Assembly: GCA_002215645.1 (NCBI GenBank) | Contig: NGFI01000008.1 | Location: 416,265-480,264 of the forward strand | Direction: 5' to 3' | DNA from: Gemmatimonadetes bacterium 2013_60CM_65_52 | GTDB lineage: Bacteria > Gemmatimonadota > Gemmatimonadetes > Gemmatimonadales > Gemmatimonadaceae | Length of the DNA stretch: 64,000 nt | Shown here: piece after piece, positions 26,275-35,970 of the stretch | Position numbering within the stretch: position 1 is the first letter of the stretch | Layout of the letters: every line of letters starts with the position of its first letter | The notes under the pieces: model-generated | Told to the model about the DNA's origin: nothing | What the model saw: only the letters and a program-made list of their open reading frames with translations | The model's database searches: none | Translations under genes and position numbers: made by a program

Positions 26275-26535
26275 ATGGCTTTTGACAACGCCCCGACGCT
26301 CGAGAAGTACAAGCAGCACGAGACGGACACCGGCTCCGCGCGAGTCCAGGTCGCCCTGCTCACCGAGCGGATCAACTACCTCACCGAGCACTTCCGGACT
26401 CACAAGAAAGACCATCATGGCCGCCGCGGGCTGCTGAAGATGGTCGGGAACCGCCGCCGCCTGCTGAACTACATGAAGCGGACGGACATCGACGGCTACC
26501 GTCAGATCGTCCAGGACCTCGGGCTACGGTACTAA
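26275..26535 (+). CDS. rpsO: 30S ribosomal protein S15
   Basis: An 86-residue protein with the S15 signature [22 protein letters not shown] and [20 protein letters not shown], which binds the 16S rRNA central domain. It lies directly before pnp, the order found in most bacteria, but a terminator lies between the two. Confidence 0.97.
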   Translation: MAFDNAPTLEKYKQHETDTGSARVQVALLTERINYLTEHFRTHKKDHHGRRGLLKMVGNRRRLLNYMKRTDIDGYRQIVQDLGLRY

Positions 26536-26550
26536 GCGGGGCATGAACGC

Positions 26551-26586
26551 ACGCGCGCGGACGCATTCTTGCGGACCGCGCGTTTT
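26551..26586 (+). terminator. intrinsic terminator between rpsO and pnp
   Basis: CGCGCGG (26554-26560) pairs with CCGCGCG (26576-26582), with an inner CGC/GCG, followed by TTTTGCGTTTT. It should uncouple rpsO from pnp in part; in other bacteria the rpsO-pnp gap is an RNase III site and control point. Confidence 0.75.
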
Positions 26587-26651
26587 GCGTTTTCACGAAG
26601 CGCACCCGGCAATTCGGCCGCGTGCAATGCAGATAAGAGACCCAGGAAAAA

Positions 26652-28847
26652 ATGCAACGCATTGAAAAGACGTTCGCCGGACGCCGGCTGATCCTCGAGA
26701 CCGGCCGACTGGCCAAACAGGCCGCCGGCTCGTGCCTCATCACCTTCGGCGACACCATGGTATTGGCGGCCGTGACGGTGAGCGACACGAAGTCCACACT
26801 TCCCTTCTTTCCGCTCACCGTCGAGTACCGCGAAAAGACATACGCCGCCGGCAAGATCCCCGGGGGCTTCATCAAGCGCGAGGGACGTCCCTCGGACGGT
26901 GAGATCCTCAGCTGTCGCATCATCGACCGCTCCATCCGGCCGCTGTTCCCCGAAGGATTCGCCAACGAAGTGCAGGTGTTCTGCTACGTCATCTCCGCCG
27001 ATCAGGAGAATGACGCCGACGTCCTGGCGCTCGTCGCGACATCCTTCGCACTGAACCAGAGCCGCACGCCGTTTGCCGCTCCCATCGCGGGAGTCCGCGT
27101 CGGACGAGTGCAGGGCAACTGGATCCTCAATCCGACGTTCCAGCAGCTCGAGTACAGCGACATCGATCTCGTCGTCGCCGGCTCGAAGGACTCGATCGTC
27201 ATGGTCGAGGGCGGTGCGGTCGAGGTCAGCGAAGAGGACGTCGTCGAAGCGCTGACGGTCGCCCAGGGCGGAATCCGCGAGCTGATCGACCATCAGGAAG
27301 AGCTGCTCGCGCTTGCCGGACGCACCGAGAAGCTCGCGTGGGCCCCGGCCGCCGCCACCGACGGACTCGCCGACAAGGTGAAGGCCGCCGCCGAGGCGCG
27401 CATCCTTGAGGCGCTCAACCAGAAGGAGAAGCACACCCGCATCCAGACGGTCGCGGTGGTGAAGCAGGAAGTCGCCAATCAGCTCCTCGCCGACCTGCCA
27501 GACAACGTCAAGGAGATCCACAGCATCCTCGGCGATCTGGAATACACGGCCCTTCGGTCGCAGGTGCTCAGCACGAAGAAGCGCGTGGACGGGCGGGCGA
27601 CGAACGAAGTCCGCCCAATCAGCATCGACAGCGGTATTCTTCCGCGCTCGCATGGCTCCGCGCTGTTCACGCGCGGGCAGACGCAGGCACTCGTATCGGC
27701 CACGCTCGGCACGGCCAACGACGTGCAGCGCCTCGACTCCATCGACTCGGCGGCTGAAACGACGAAGTCGTTCATGCTGCATTACAACTTCCCGCCGTTC
27801 TCCACGGGCGAAGTGCGGCCGGTGCGCGGCACGTCGCGTCGCGAGATCGGACACGGCAACCTCGCCGAGCGCGCGTTGCAGGCGGTGCTCCCTGATTTCG
27901 CGGATTTCCCGTACACGCTTCGCATCGTGTCCGAGATCCTCGAGTCGAACGGCTCGAGCTCCATGGCCACGGTGTGCGGCGGATCGCTGGCGATGATGGA
28001 CGCGGGTATCCCGATTCGCGGCGCGGTGGCTGGTGTGGCGATGGGCCTCATCAAGGAAGGAAAGAAGTACGCCATCCTCACCGACATCCTCGGCACCGAG
28101 GATCACCTCGGCGACATGGACTTCAAGGTGGCGGGCACGGCTGCGGGCATCACGTCCATTCAGATGGACATCAAGATCCAGGGGCTCGACCTCCAGATCA
28201 TGAAGGAGGCGCTCGCGCAGGCGAAGGAGGGCCGTCTCCACATCCTCGGCGAGATGAACAAGGCGCTGTCCACGCATCGCGAAGACCTGAGCCCGTTCGC
28301 ACCGCGCATCGTGACGCTCCAGATCAATCCGGAGAAGATCGGTGACCTCATCGGGCCGAAGGGCAAGACGATCCGCGGCATTCAGGACGAGACGGGCGCC
28401 GAGATCACCGTGGATGATACGGGTCTCGTGACCATCGCGGCGGTCGGCGGTGAGCCGATGCAGCGCGCACGTGCGATGGTGCAGGCCATCACGGCCGAGC
28501 CGGAGATCGGCGCGACGTACGAGGGCACCGTGAAGACCACGACGGCATTCGGCGCGTTCGTCGAGATCATGCCGGGCACGGAAGGCCTGGTGCACATCTC
28601 GGAGCTCAAGCACGGCCGCACCGAGAGGACCGAAGACGTGGTGAACAAGGGCGATCGCGTGACCGTGAAGCTGCTCGATCGCGACGAGCGTGGACGTCTG
28701 CGTCTCTCCATGAAGGCGCTCACGCCGCGGCCGGAGGGCATGCCGGAGGAAGAGCCGCGTCCGCCGCGCGCGGAAGGCGATCGGCCCGCGCGCGAAGATG
28801 GTGAACGGCCGCGCCGGAGCGGCGGTGGAGGCCGCGGTCGCCGCTAG
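26652..28847 (+). CDS. pnp: polyribonucleotide nucleotidyltransferase (PNPase)
   Basis: A 731-residue phosphorolytic 3'-5' exoribonuclease. First RNase PH domain about 10-225 (LAKQAAGSCLITFGDTMVLA, GGFIKREGRPSD), an alpha-helical linker, second RNase PH domain about 310-550 (GSALFTRGQTQALVSATLGT, EILESNGSSSMATVCGGSLA with the catalytic serines and MDFKVAGTAAGITSIQMDIK with metal-binding Asp), a KH domain with DLIGPKGKTIRGIQDETGA near 570, and an S1 domain with EGTVKTTTAFGAFVEIMPGTEGLVH-like sequence near 625. The last 40 residues are a Pro/Arg/Gly-rich disordered tail. Its stop overlaps the GTG of the following peptidase gene. Confidence 0.97.
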   Translation: MQRIEKTFAGRRLILETGRLAKQAAGSCLITFGDTMVLAAVTVSDTKSTLPFFPLTVEYREKTYAAGKIPGGFIKREGRPSDGEILSCRIIDRSIRPLFPEGFANEVQVFCYVISADQENDADVLALVATSFALNQSRTPFAAPIAGVRVGRVQGNWILNPTFQQLEYSDIDLVVAGSKDSIVMVEGGAVEVSEEDVVEALTVAQGGIRELIDHQEELLALAGRTEKLAWAPAAATDGLADKVKAAAEARILEALNQKEKHTRIQTVAVVKQEVANQLLADLPDNVKEIHSILGDLEYTALRSQVLSTKKRVDGRATNEVRPISIDSGILPRSHGSALFTRGQTQALVSATLGTANDVQRLDSIDSAAETTKSFMLHYNFPPFSTGEVRPVRGTSRREIGHGNLAERALQAVLPDFADFPYTLRIVSEILESNGSSSMATVCGGSLAMMDAGIPIRGAVAGVAMGLIKEGKKYAILTDILGTEDHLGDMDFKVAGTAAGITSIQMDIKIQGLDLQIMKEALAQAKEGRLHILGEMNKALSTHREDLSPFAPRIVTLQINPEKIGDLIGPKGKTIRGIQDETGAEITVDDTGLVTIAAVGGEPMQRARAMVQAITAEPEIGATYEGTVKTTTAFGAFVEIMPGTEGLVHISELKHGRTERTEDVVNKGDRVTVKLLDRDERGRLRLSMKALTPRPEGMPEEEPRPPRAEGDRPAREDGERPRRSGGGGRGRR

Positions 28848-30112
28848 TGAAGCGCGGTGACACGCCGGTGGATGGATTCCGCCGGACGGTATTGCCCAAC
28901 GGACTGACCGTACTCTCGGAGCACATGCCGGGAGTACGGTCGGTTGCCTTCGGTGCCTGGGTACGCGCGGCGTCTCTGCATGAGGCGCGCGAAAAGATGG
29001 GCGTGTCGCACCTCCTGGAGCACATGGTGTTCAAGGGCACGGCGAAACGCTCGGCGAAGCAGATCGCCCTGGAGCTCGAGGGCCTTGGTGGCTCGCTGGA
29101 CGCGTACACGTCGCGCGAGCACACCGTGTATCAGGCGCGAGTGCTCGATGAACACCTCGACGTGGCCGCCGACGTCATCGGCGACTTCGTGTTTGCGCCG
29201 CTGCTACGAAAGAGCGATCTCGATCTCGAGCGCAAGGTCGTGCTCGAGGAGATCAGCATGGTGGACGACACGCCGGACGATCTCGTCTTCGAGCTGCACA
29301 ACGAGACGCTGTGGGGTGGACACCCGTACGGCTACTCGATCCTCGGTACGAGAGACACGGTGTCCGCGCTCGGGACGGACGACCTCGAGGCGCTGCACGA
29401 TCGCGCGTATCACCCGTCGCATCTCATCGTCGCCGCGTCGGGGAACGTCGATCACGACGCGCTGCTGGGTTCTCTCGAGCGCACGGGCTGGCTCGTCGAT
29501 CGCCCGCGCGATGCCTCGCGTCTCGTCGTGCCGCCAGCGGCCGCGGAGCCGCCGGTACGGCGCCATGTCACGCGCGATGGGGCGCAGACGCACATCGTCG
29601 TCGGCAGTTCGACCATCTCGCAGAGCGATCCGCGCCGGCACGCGCTCGTGCTGCTCAGCGTGCTTCTGGGCGGCGGCATGAGCTCGCGTCTGTTCCAGCG
29701 GGTGCGCGAAGAGATGGGGCTCGCGTATTCGGTGTACACGTTTCAGTCCTTCCACGCCGACATCGGCATGCACGGCGTGTACGTGGGCACCGGGCCCGAG
29801 CGGGCTCGCGATGCGCTCGAGGCGATCGAAGCCGAGCTGGCGGAAGTAGCGGAGCACGGTCTGCCGCCAGAGGAGCTGGTGATGGGAAAGAGCCAGCTCA
29901 AGGGACAGATCACCCTGACGCTCGAGAGTGTGAGCGCGCGCATGTACCGCTGTGCGGGCGTGGAGCTGTACGACGAACCGTACCGTACGCTCGACGACAT
30001 GCTCGCGATCGTGGACGGCGTCACGGAGGAGCAGATCGCCGAGGTGGCGCGTGAGTTCTTTGCGCCCGAGCGGCAGACCGTTGTGTCGCTCGGCCCAGGC
30101 GGTTCTCTTTAA
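28847..30112 (+). CDS. M16-family zinc peptidase (insulinase/processing-peptidase type)
   Basis: A 421-residue protein with the inverted zinc motif HLLEH (H55, E58, H59) in REKMGVSHLLEHMVFKGTAKR and the distal Glu in LERKVVLEEISM near 130. N-terminal VLPNGLTVLSEHMPGVRSVAFGAWV and the C-terminal substrate-binding half with GGGMSSRLFQRVREEMGLAYSVYTF match the catalytic-chain type (YmxG-like) often found beside pnp. It is soluble, without a signal peptide. GTG at 28847 overlaps the pnp stop by one base. Confidence 0.9.
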   Translation: MKRGDTPVDGFRRTVLPNGLTVLSEHMPGVRSVAFGAWVRAASLHEAREKMGVSHLLEHMVFKGTAKRSAKQIALELEGLGGSLDAYTSREHTVYQARVLDEHLDVAADVIGDFVFAPLLRKSDLDLERKVVLEEISMVDDTPDDLVFELHNETLWGGHPYGYSILGTRDTVSALGTDDLEALHDRAYHPSHLIVAASGNVDHDALLGSLERTGWLVDRPRDASRLVVPPAAAEPPVRRHVTRDGAQTHIVVGSSTISQSDPRRHALVLLSVLLGGGMSSRLFQRVREEMGLAYSVYTFQSFHADIGMHGVYVGTGPERARDALEAIEAELAEVAEHGLPPEELVMGKSQLKGQITLTLESVSARMYRCAGVELYDEPYRTLDDMLAIVDGVTEEQIAEVAREFFAPERQTVVSLGPGGSL

Positions 30113-30157
30113 AAGCTACGCTTCACCACACACTCAATTTCAATAGTTGCCGCCACC

Positions 30158-31273
30158 ATGAAGATCGGCGTTCCGAAGGAAATAAAGACCAACGAGAATC
30201 GCATCGCGCTCGTGCCGGCTGGCGCGGAGGCGCTCATCACCGCCGGCCACTCCGTGCGCATTGAAACCGGCGCAGGCCTGGGCAGTGGTTTCAGCGACGA
30301 GGACTACCTGAAGGTCGGCGCGTCGATCGCGCCCGATGCCGCGGCGGTCTGGAAGGACAGCGAGATGATCATGAAGGTGAAGGAGCCCATTCGCACGGAG
30401 TGGCCGCACATGCGGAAGGGGCAACTCATCTTCACGTACTTTCATTTCGCAGCAGATGAGGAGCTCACGCGCGCGCATCTGGCAAGCGGCGCCACGTGCA
30501 TCGCGTACGAGACGGTCGAGCTGCCCACGCGCGAACTGCCGCTGTTGACGCCGATGTCCGAGGTGGCCGGCCGCATGGCCGTGCAGGAGGGCGCGAAGTA
30601 CCTCGAGAAGTTGTACGGCGGCCGCGGCGTGTTGCTCGGCGGCGTGCCGGGCGTGGCGCCCGCGAAGGTGGTGATTCTCGGCGGCGGCATCGTCGGCATC
30701 AATGCGGCGAAGATGGCGGCCGGCATGGGCGCAAAGGTGGTCATTCTCGACATCTCGCTCGAACGCCTGCGCTATCTCAGCGACGTGATGCCGGCGAACG
30801 TGCAGCTCATCTACTCGAACCGCCACAACATTCTCGAGCAGATCAAGACGGCGGACCTCGTGGTTGGCGGCGTGCTGATTCCTGGGGCGAAGGCGCCCCG
30901 CCTCGTACGTCGGGAGGACCTCTCGACGATGCAGCCCGGCTCGGTGATTGTGGACGTGGCCATCGATCAGGGCGGGTGTGTCGAGACGATCCATGCGACG
31001 ACGCACGAGAATCCGACGTACGTGGTGGACGGCGTGATTCACTATGGCGTCGCCAACATGCCGGGCGGCGTTCCGCGCACCTCGACGCTGGCGCTGACGA
31101 ACGCGACGCTGCCGTATGCGCTCCAGCTCGCGAACAAGGGTTGGAAGGTGGCGCTGCGCGACAATCCGGCGCTGCTCAAGGGCCTGAACGTCACCGACGG
31201 CAAGGTGACGTACGAGGGCGTTGCGGAGGCGTTCGCCATGAAGTTCCACGAACCGTCGCAGTTCCTCGCCTGA
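30158..31273 (+). CDS. ald: alanine dehydrogenase
   Basis: A 371-residue NAD enzyme interconverting L-alanine and pyruvate with ammonia. MKIGVPKEIKTNENRIALVPAG (with the substrate Arg), MKVKEPIRTEW (catalytic Lys near 74), LIFTYFHFAAD with the active-site His near 96, LLGGVPGVAPAKVVILGGGIVG as the NAD-binding loop near 165-185, and DVAIDQGGCVET near 270. The length matches known Ald. It is a single-gene unit ending in a terminator. Confidence 0.96.
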   Translation: MKIGVPKEIKTNENRIALVPAGAEALITAGHSVRIETGAGLGSGFSDEDYLKVGASIAPDAAAVWKDSEMIMKVKEPIRTEWPHMRKGQLIFTYFHFAADEELTRAHLASGATCIAYETVELPTRELPLLTPMSEVAGRMAVQEGAKYLEKLYGGRGVLLGGVPGVAPAKVVILGGGIVGINAAKMAAGMGAKVVILDISLERLRYLSDVMPANVQLIYSNRHNILEQIKTADLVVGGVLIPGAKAPRLVRREDLSTMQPGSVIVDVAIDQGGCVETIHATTHENPTYVVDGVIHYGVANMPGGVPRTSTLALTNATLPYALQLANKGWKVALRDNPALLKGLNVTDGKVTYEGVAEAFAMKFHEPSQFLA

Positions 31274-31295
31274 GCTGGCTCCAAGGGTCCTGCTC

Positions 31296-31328
31296 AACGC
31301 CGCGCCCATGCACCGGACGCGGCGTTTT
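31296..31328 (+). terminator. intrinsic terminator of ald
   Basis: AACGCCGCG (31296-31304) pairs perfectly with CGCGGCGTT (31318-31326), followed by TTTTGC. Confidence 0.8.
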
Positions 31329-31359
31329 GCATTGCCCTATCTCGTTTGGCGCCAATGCC

Positions 31360-31388
31360 TTGCCCATGTTGTGGCCCGGGGGTAGTAT
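31360..31388 (+). promoter_or_regulatory. probable promoter of the mre operon
   Basis: TTGCCC (31360-31365), 17 bases, TAGTAT (31383-31388), about 65 bases upstream of mreB. Confidence 0.5.
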
Positions 31389-31459
31389 TCGGCGTTTTCG
31401 ACACGACGACGTGCGCGGCTCGTTCTCTGCAGCGGAGCGAACGCCTTAACCAAGGATAG

Positions 31460-32497
31460 ATGCGCTGGCCTTTCTTCAAGGCGGGAAGCCTGTTTCCCGC
31501 GAACGCGATCGGTGTCGATCTGGGCACGGCCAACACGCTCGTGTACGTCAAGGGCGAAGGAATCGTCCTCAACGAGCCGTCCGTCGTCGCGATTGACCGC
31601 GAGTCCAAGCAGATCAAGGGTGTCGGCCTCGAGGCAAAGCGCATGCTCGGACGGACGCCCGAGGGCATCATCGCCGTGCGTCCCATGAAGGACGGCGTCA
31701 TCGCCGACTTCGACGTGACCGAGAAGATGCTGCGCTACTTCCTCAAGCTCATCATCGACAATCACGTCTTCAAGGTGAAGCCGCGCGTCATCGTCTGCGT
31801 GCCCAGCGGCATCACCGAAGTCGAGAAGCGTGCGGTGCGTGACTCGGCGCTTGGCGCCGGCGCGAAGGAAGTCTTCATGGTCGCCGAGCCGATGGCCGCG
31901 GCGATCGGTGTGGGGCTGCCGGTGGAGACGCCGACTGGCAACATGGTGATCGACATTGGCGGCGGCACGACGGAAATCGCCGTGATCGCGCTGTCCGGCA
32001 TCGTAAGCGACACATCGATTCGCACGGGTGGCGACGAGCTGGACATGTCGATCGTGCAGTTCATGCGCAAGAACTACAACCTCCTCATCGGCGAGCCGAC
32101 CGCGGAGCTCATCAAGATCCAGATCGGGAGCGCGGCGCCCGTCGGCGACGAGCGAGAGATGGAAGTGAAGGGGCGCGATCTCGTGAGCGGCATTCCGAAG
32201 ACCGTGCGTGTGCACTCGAGCGAGATTCGCGAGGCCATTCAGGAGCCGATTCAGCAGATCGTCGACGCGGTGCGCCGCGCGCTCGAGATCACGCCGCCGG
32301 AGCTGGCGAGCGACATCGTGGATCGCGGCATCGTCATGACGGGCGGCGGCGCGCTCATTCGCGGCCTCGACCTGCTGCTCAGTCAGGAGACGGGGCTGCC
32401 CATCCACGTGGACGAGGATCCGTTGACGTGCGTCGTTCGAGGGACAGGGCGCATCCTCGACGACGAGGAGAAGTACTGGTCGGTTCTGAGCACCTGA
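31460..32497 (+). CDS. mreB: rod shape-determining protein MreB
   Basis: A 345-residue actin-like ATPase that guides side-wall peptidoglycan synthesis. Phosphate-1 motif [24 protein letters not shown], the phosphate-2 loop [16 protein letters not shown] near 165, [14 protein letters not shown], and the adenosine motif [16 protein letters not shown] near 290. Normal length. It heads mreBCD-mrdA-rodA, so the cell is probably a rod. Confidence 0.97.
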   Translation: MRWPFFKAGSLFPANAIGVDLGTANTLVYVKGEGIVLNEPSVVAIDRESKQIKGVGLEAKRMLGRTPEGIIAVRPMKDGVIADFDVTEKMLRYFLKLIIDNHVFKVKPRVIVCVPSGITEVEKRAVRDSALGAGAKEVFMVAEPMAAAIGVGLPVETPTGNMVIDIGGGTTEIAVIALSGIVSDTSIRTGGDELDMSIVQFMRKNYNLLIGEPTAELIKIQIGSAAPVGDEREMEVKGRDLVSGIPKTVRVHSSEIREAIQEPIQQIVDAVRRALEITPPELASDIVDRGIVMTGGGALIRGLDLLLSQETGLPIHVDEDPLTCVVRGTGRILDDEEKYWSVLST

Positions 32498-32504
32498 GGC
32501 ACGG

Positions 32505-33704
32505 GTGGCCCGGACTGCGCGATTCACCGGACGTCTCGATCTCGTCGTCTTCGGCGCGTGCGTCCTGCTGTCTCTCGTCGCGATGGTCCTGCCGGCGCAC
32601 CTTCGCGACCCCGTGTCGAGTGCGATGCGCCGCTCGTTCGTCGCGCCACTCGTGCGGCTGCAGGGTAATGCCGAGCGCTGGCGGGGTGCGTACCTCAGCA
32701 CAGAGCGCGTCCAACTGCGTCGTGATACACTGGCGCTCGCCGCCGCGCGCGTGCCCACGCTCGAGACGGAAAACGACCGCCTTCGCAAGCTGCTCGGATT
32801 GGGAGCCAAGCTGCAGTGGGGGTTCATTCCGGCCGAGGCGCTCCAGGGGCGGGGTCGCGCGGAGGATTTCACGCTCACGTTGAGCGCCGGATCCAGGGCC
32901 GGCGTCCGCGAACGGAGCCTCGTGGTCGCACCCGAGGGCGTGGTCGGCGTGGTGCAGACCGTCGATCCCTCGTTGAGCCTCGCGATTCTCTTCGCGCACC
33001 CGGACTTTCGTGTGAGCGCGATGTCGGCGGACGGCAGCGCATTCGGCATCGTGCAACCGCACGTCGCGTCCAGTGGCTCGCAGGAGCCTGCGTTTCTGCG
33101 CTCGGAGCGCTATCTCCTCGAGATGCGGGGCGTGCCATTCCGTGCGACGTTGAAGCCCGGCGCAGTGGTGTACAGCTCCGGGCTCGGTGGCGTATACCCG
33201 AAGGGCATCCCGGTTGGCGTGGTGCTCGCGGAGATCCGCACGACGGAGGCGTGGGCACGGACGTATCTGCTGCGGCCCGCGGTGAATCCGGCCGAGCTCA
33301 CGTCCGTGATGATTCTCACGCCGCGACGGCAGGTCAGTGGCCTCGTGAACGTGTGGTCGGACGTCGGCGCCATCGACTCGGCGACAAAGAGCATTGTCGC
33401 GGCCGGGGACGCACTCGCGCGGCAGTCCGCGGCCGCAGAAGCCGCCGCGCGACGTGCGGCAATCGATTCCGCGGCGCGCTTGTTGGCGGATTCGGTGCGG
33501 CGCGACAGCGTCGCGGTGAGGCTCGACAGCGCAGCGCGGCGCATTCCAGGGCTGACGCCGCTCTTTGGGGACTCGGCCACCCGGGCGCGTGCGACGCGTG
33601 ACAGCATCGCCGCGGCCCGTGCGCGCCGCGCTCGGCGAGACAGCATCGCGCGCGCGCGCGACTCTGCGGTGCGCCGGGACACCGCCGGCGGCGTGCGGCC
33701 ATGA
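32505..33704 (+). CDS. mreC: rod shape-determining protein MreC with long low-complexity tail
   Basis: A 399-residue protein. One N-terminal membrane span (about 12-32, LVVFGACVLLSLVAMVLP), a periplasmic coiled coil at about 50-95, then the MreC beta domain with GRAEDFTLTLSAGSRAGVRE, VAPEGVVGVVQTVDP and SGLGGVYPKGIPVGVV to about 275. The last 120 residues are Ala/Arg/Ser/Asp-rich with repeated (A/R)RRDS(I/V)A-like units, not present in ordinary MreC (about 280-370). GTG at 32505 follows mreB by 7 bases; the end overlaps mreD (ATGA). Confidence 0.92.
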   Translation: MARTARFTGRLDLVVFGACVLLSLVAMVLPAHLRDPVSSAMRRSFVAPLVRLQGNAERWRGAYLSTERVQLRRDTLALAAARVPTLETENDRLRKLLGLGAKLQWGFIPAEALQGRGRAEDFTLTLSAGSRAGVRERSLVVAPEGVVGVVQTVDPSLSLAILFAHPDFRVSAMSADGSAFGIVQPHVASSGSQEPAFLRSERYLLEMRGVPFRATLKPGAVVYSSGLGGVYPKGIPVGVVLAEIRTTEAWARTYLLRPAVNPAELTSVMILTPRRQVSGLVNVWSDVGAIDSATKSIVAAGDALARQSAAAEAAARRAAIDSAARLLADSVRRDSVAVRLDSAARRIPGLTPLFGDSATRARATRDSIAAARARRARRDSIARARDSAVRRDTAGGVRP

Positions 33705-34189
33705 ACTGGGGCGCGACGGTGCGGACCGTGTTGCTGTGCGCGGTCCTCGTCTTTCTCCACTACACGCTGCGGCCGTTGCTCGCGTGGCGGGCGTCCGCAG
33801 ATTTTCTGATCATCGCGCTGCTGCTCGTGTCAGTGCGCGTGCGTCCAGGCATCGCCGCGGTGTTCGGGTTCATCCTCGGCCTTGCGTCCGACTCGCTCGC
33901 ACTGGGGGCGTTTGGCGCCGGCGCACTCGCGATGACTCTCATTGGGTTCGCCTGGTCGCGACTCAAGGCAGTCTTCTTCGCGGACCACGTTCTGTTGAAC
34001 GGTTTCTTTCTGTTTCTGGGGAAGTGGGTATACGAGATCGTGATGAATCTCGTGGACCGGCGGCTGCATGGCGCGGAGCTGGCGATGCAGATTCTCGTGT
34101 GGTCGTCGCTGTCGGCGGCGGTGACGGCGGTGGCCGGCGTGCTGGCGCTGATGTTGCTGCGCCCGGTATTGGAGACGCGGGGCTCATGA
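33701..34189 (+). CDS. mreD: rod shape-determining protein MreD
   Basis: A 162-residue very hydrophobic protein with about five membrane spans (TVLLCAVLVFLHYTL, ADFLIIALLLVSVRVRPGIAAVFGFILGL, GALAMTLIGFAW, LLNGFFLFLGKWVYEIV, and VTAVAGVLALMLLRPV). The size and the position between mreC and mrdA identify it; MreD is weakly conserved at residue level. ATGA overlaps on both sides. Confidence 0.88.
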   Translation: MNWGATVRTVLLCAVLVFLHYTLRPLLAWRASADFLIIALLLVSVRVRPGIAAVFGFILGLASDSLALGAFGAGALAMTLIGFAWSRLKAVFFADHVLLNGFFLFLGKWVYEIVMNLVDRRLHGAELAMQILVWSSLSAAVTAVAGVLALMLLRPVLETRGS

Positions 34190-35970
34190 GCTTTCATCCC
34201 AACGACATTGCGAAGCGCGGGCGGGCGGCGACGCTCGTCGTCGTCGGCGCACTGCTGTTCCTGGCCGGCGGGTTTTTCCGCAGTCAGGTACTTCAGCATC
34301 AGAACTACGCCCTGCAGTCGGAGACGAACCGGCTGCGCGAGCTTCCGCTGCCCGCGCCGCGCGGCACCATCTTCGACCGCAACAACAAGGTCATCGCCGA
34401 CAACGTCATCGGTTACAGCGTGTCGGTGCTTCCGCAGAAGGAAGACACGCTGCGTGCCGTCTTGCAGCGGTTGAGCGGCGCCATCAACATCTCGCCGCAA
34501 CAGATCGAGCAGTCGCTGCGGCGGTTCCGGCGCGCGCCGACGCGTCCCACCGTCATCATACCGGATGCGTCATTCGACGTGGTGAGCGTGCTCGAGGAGC
34601 ATCGCACGCAGTTTCCCGGACTGATCATCCAGAGCGCGCCGCGGCGGTTCTATCCGGATGGACCTGTGGTGGCGCCCTTCGTGGGCTACACCGGAGAAGT
34701 GAGCGAAGCGGAGCTCGCGCAGGCCTCGTTTGCGGACTACAAGGCGGGCCAGCAAGTGGGCAAGCAGGGTTTGGAGAAGGAGTACGAGGCGCAGCTCCGC
34801 GGAAAGGAGGGGAGCCAGTTCGTCGAAGTGGATGCGCGTGGGCGGATCGTGCGCAGCTCCGGTGCCCGGCAGGATCTCATTCCGGTCGCGGGCCCCGATC
34901 TGCACACTACGATCGACATGGATCTCCAGCGATTCGTGGCCGGCATCTTCGGCGATTCTCTGCAGGGAGGGGCAGTGGCCATCGATCCGAACACCGGTGG
35001 CGTGCTCGCTCTGTACAGTGCGCCGAGCTGGGACGGCAATCGGTTCATCGGCGGAATCCCCGCGCAGTATTGGGACTCGCTGCGCACTGATCCGCGGAAG
35101 CCGCTCTATAACAAGGCGTTGCAGGGACAGTATCCGCCGGGCTCCACGTGGAAGCTCGCGACCACGGTCGTTGGGCTCGAGACGGGTACGGTGAAGATGA
35201 CGGATCACATGCCGATTCCATGCACTGGCGGCATGCAGATCGGCAACCGGTACGCCCGTTGCTGGGACGTGCGAGGGCACGGCTCGCTCGATCTCAAAGG
35301 GGCGATCGCCAAATCGTGTGACGTGTACTTCTATCAGCTCGGGCTCAAGCTGGGCATCTCGAGACTCGTTGCTGGTGGCGTCTCGATCGGGTTCCAGAGC
35401 AAGGCGGGAATCGATCTGCCCGAAGAGAAGCGCCCGCGTTTTCCGGAGAGCCTCGAGTACTTCGACCGGAAGTACGGAAAGAATCACTGGACCAGTGCGC
35501 TGGTGACGAGCATGGCGATCGGTCAGGGTGACAACTCCCAGACCATTCTCAACATGGCGAAGTTTTACAGTGCGCTCGCCACAGATGGGTGGGCGGTTCG
35601 GCCGCACATCGCGCAACTGAGGACGGAGCGTTCGCAGGTGGTCAACCTCACCGCTGATCAGATGCAGCAGGTTCGTGAGGCGCTGGTGGGGGTCGTCACG
35701 AGCGGCACGGCGGCCGCGTCGGCGATCAAGGGCGTGCAGCTCGCGGGCAAGACCGGTACGGCGCAGAGCGGCACCATCGATCCGCGCTCCGGCAAGGAGT
35801 TGAACCATGCGTGGTTCGTCGGATTCGCTCCGGCTGCGAAGCCAGCCATCGTGGTGGCGGTGATGATCGAGTTCGGGGGACACGGCACGCGCGCCGCCGC
35901 CATCGCGTCGAAGATCATTCAGGCGTATCTCCACGTCACGCCGATCGTGGACCTGACGACAGAGGGCTAG
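34186..35970 (+). CDS. mrdA: penicillin-binding protein 2 (elongation transpeptidase)
   Basis: A 594-residue class B PBP of the elongasome. One N-terminal span (about 15-33), the dimerisation domain with LPAPRGTIFDRNNKVIADN, FVGYTGEVSEAEL and VGKQGLEKEYEAQLRGKEG, and the transpeptidase domain from about 250. Catalytic motifs: STWK with Ser320 and Lys323, SCD at 377-379 in the SxN position, and KTG at 522-524 in LAGKTGTAQSG. The ATG at 34186 overlaps the mreD stop (ATGA). It works with RodA, encoded immediately after. Confidence 0.95.
   Translation: MSFHPNDIAKRGRAATLVVVGALLFLAGGFFRSQVLQHQNYALQSETNRLRELPLPAPRGTIFDRNNKVIADNVIGYSVSVLPQKEDTLRAVLQRLSGAINISPQQIEQSLRRFRRAPTRPTVIIPDASFDVVSVLEEHRTQFPGLIIQSAPRRFYPDGPVVAPFVGYTGEVSEAELAQASFADYKAGQQVGKQGLEKEYEAQLRGKEGSQFVEVDARGRIVRSSGARQDLIPVAGPDLHTTIDMDLQRFVAGIFGDSLQGGAVAIDPNTGGVLALYSAPSWDGNRFIGGIPAQYWDSLRTDPRKPLYNKALQGQYPPGSTWKLATTVVGLETGTVKMTDHMPIPCTGGMQIGNRYARCWDVRGHGSLDLKGAIAKSCDVYFYQLGLKLGISRLVAGGVSIGFQSKAGIDLPEEKRPRFPESLEYFDRKYGKNHWTSALVTSMAIGQGDNSQTILNMAKFYSALATDGWAVRPHIAQLRTERSQVVNLTADQMQQVREALVGVVTSGTAAASAIKGVQLAGKTGTAQSGTIDPRSGKELNHAWFVGFAPAAKPAIVVAVMIEFGGHGTRAAAIASKIIQAYLHVTPIVDLTTEG

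Noticed and set aside
26532..28613. Long open frame (nearly 700 codons) on the minus strand over pnp
   Set aside because: It mirrors a well-supported gene; high G+C at third positions keeps the opposite frame open. The translation is Arg/His/Asp-rich and has no recognisable fold.
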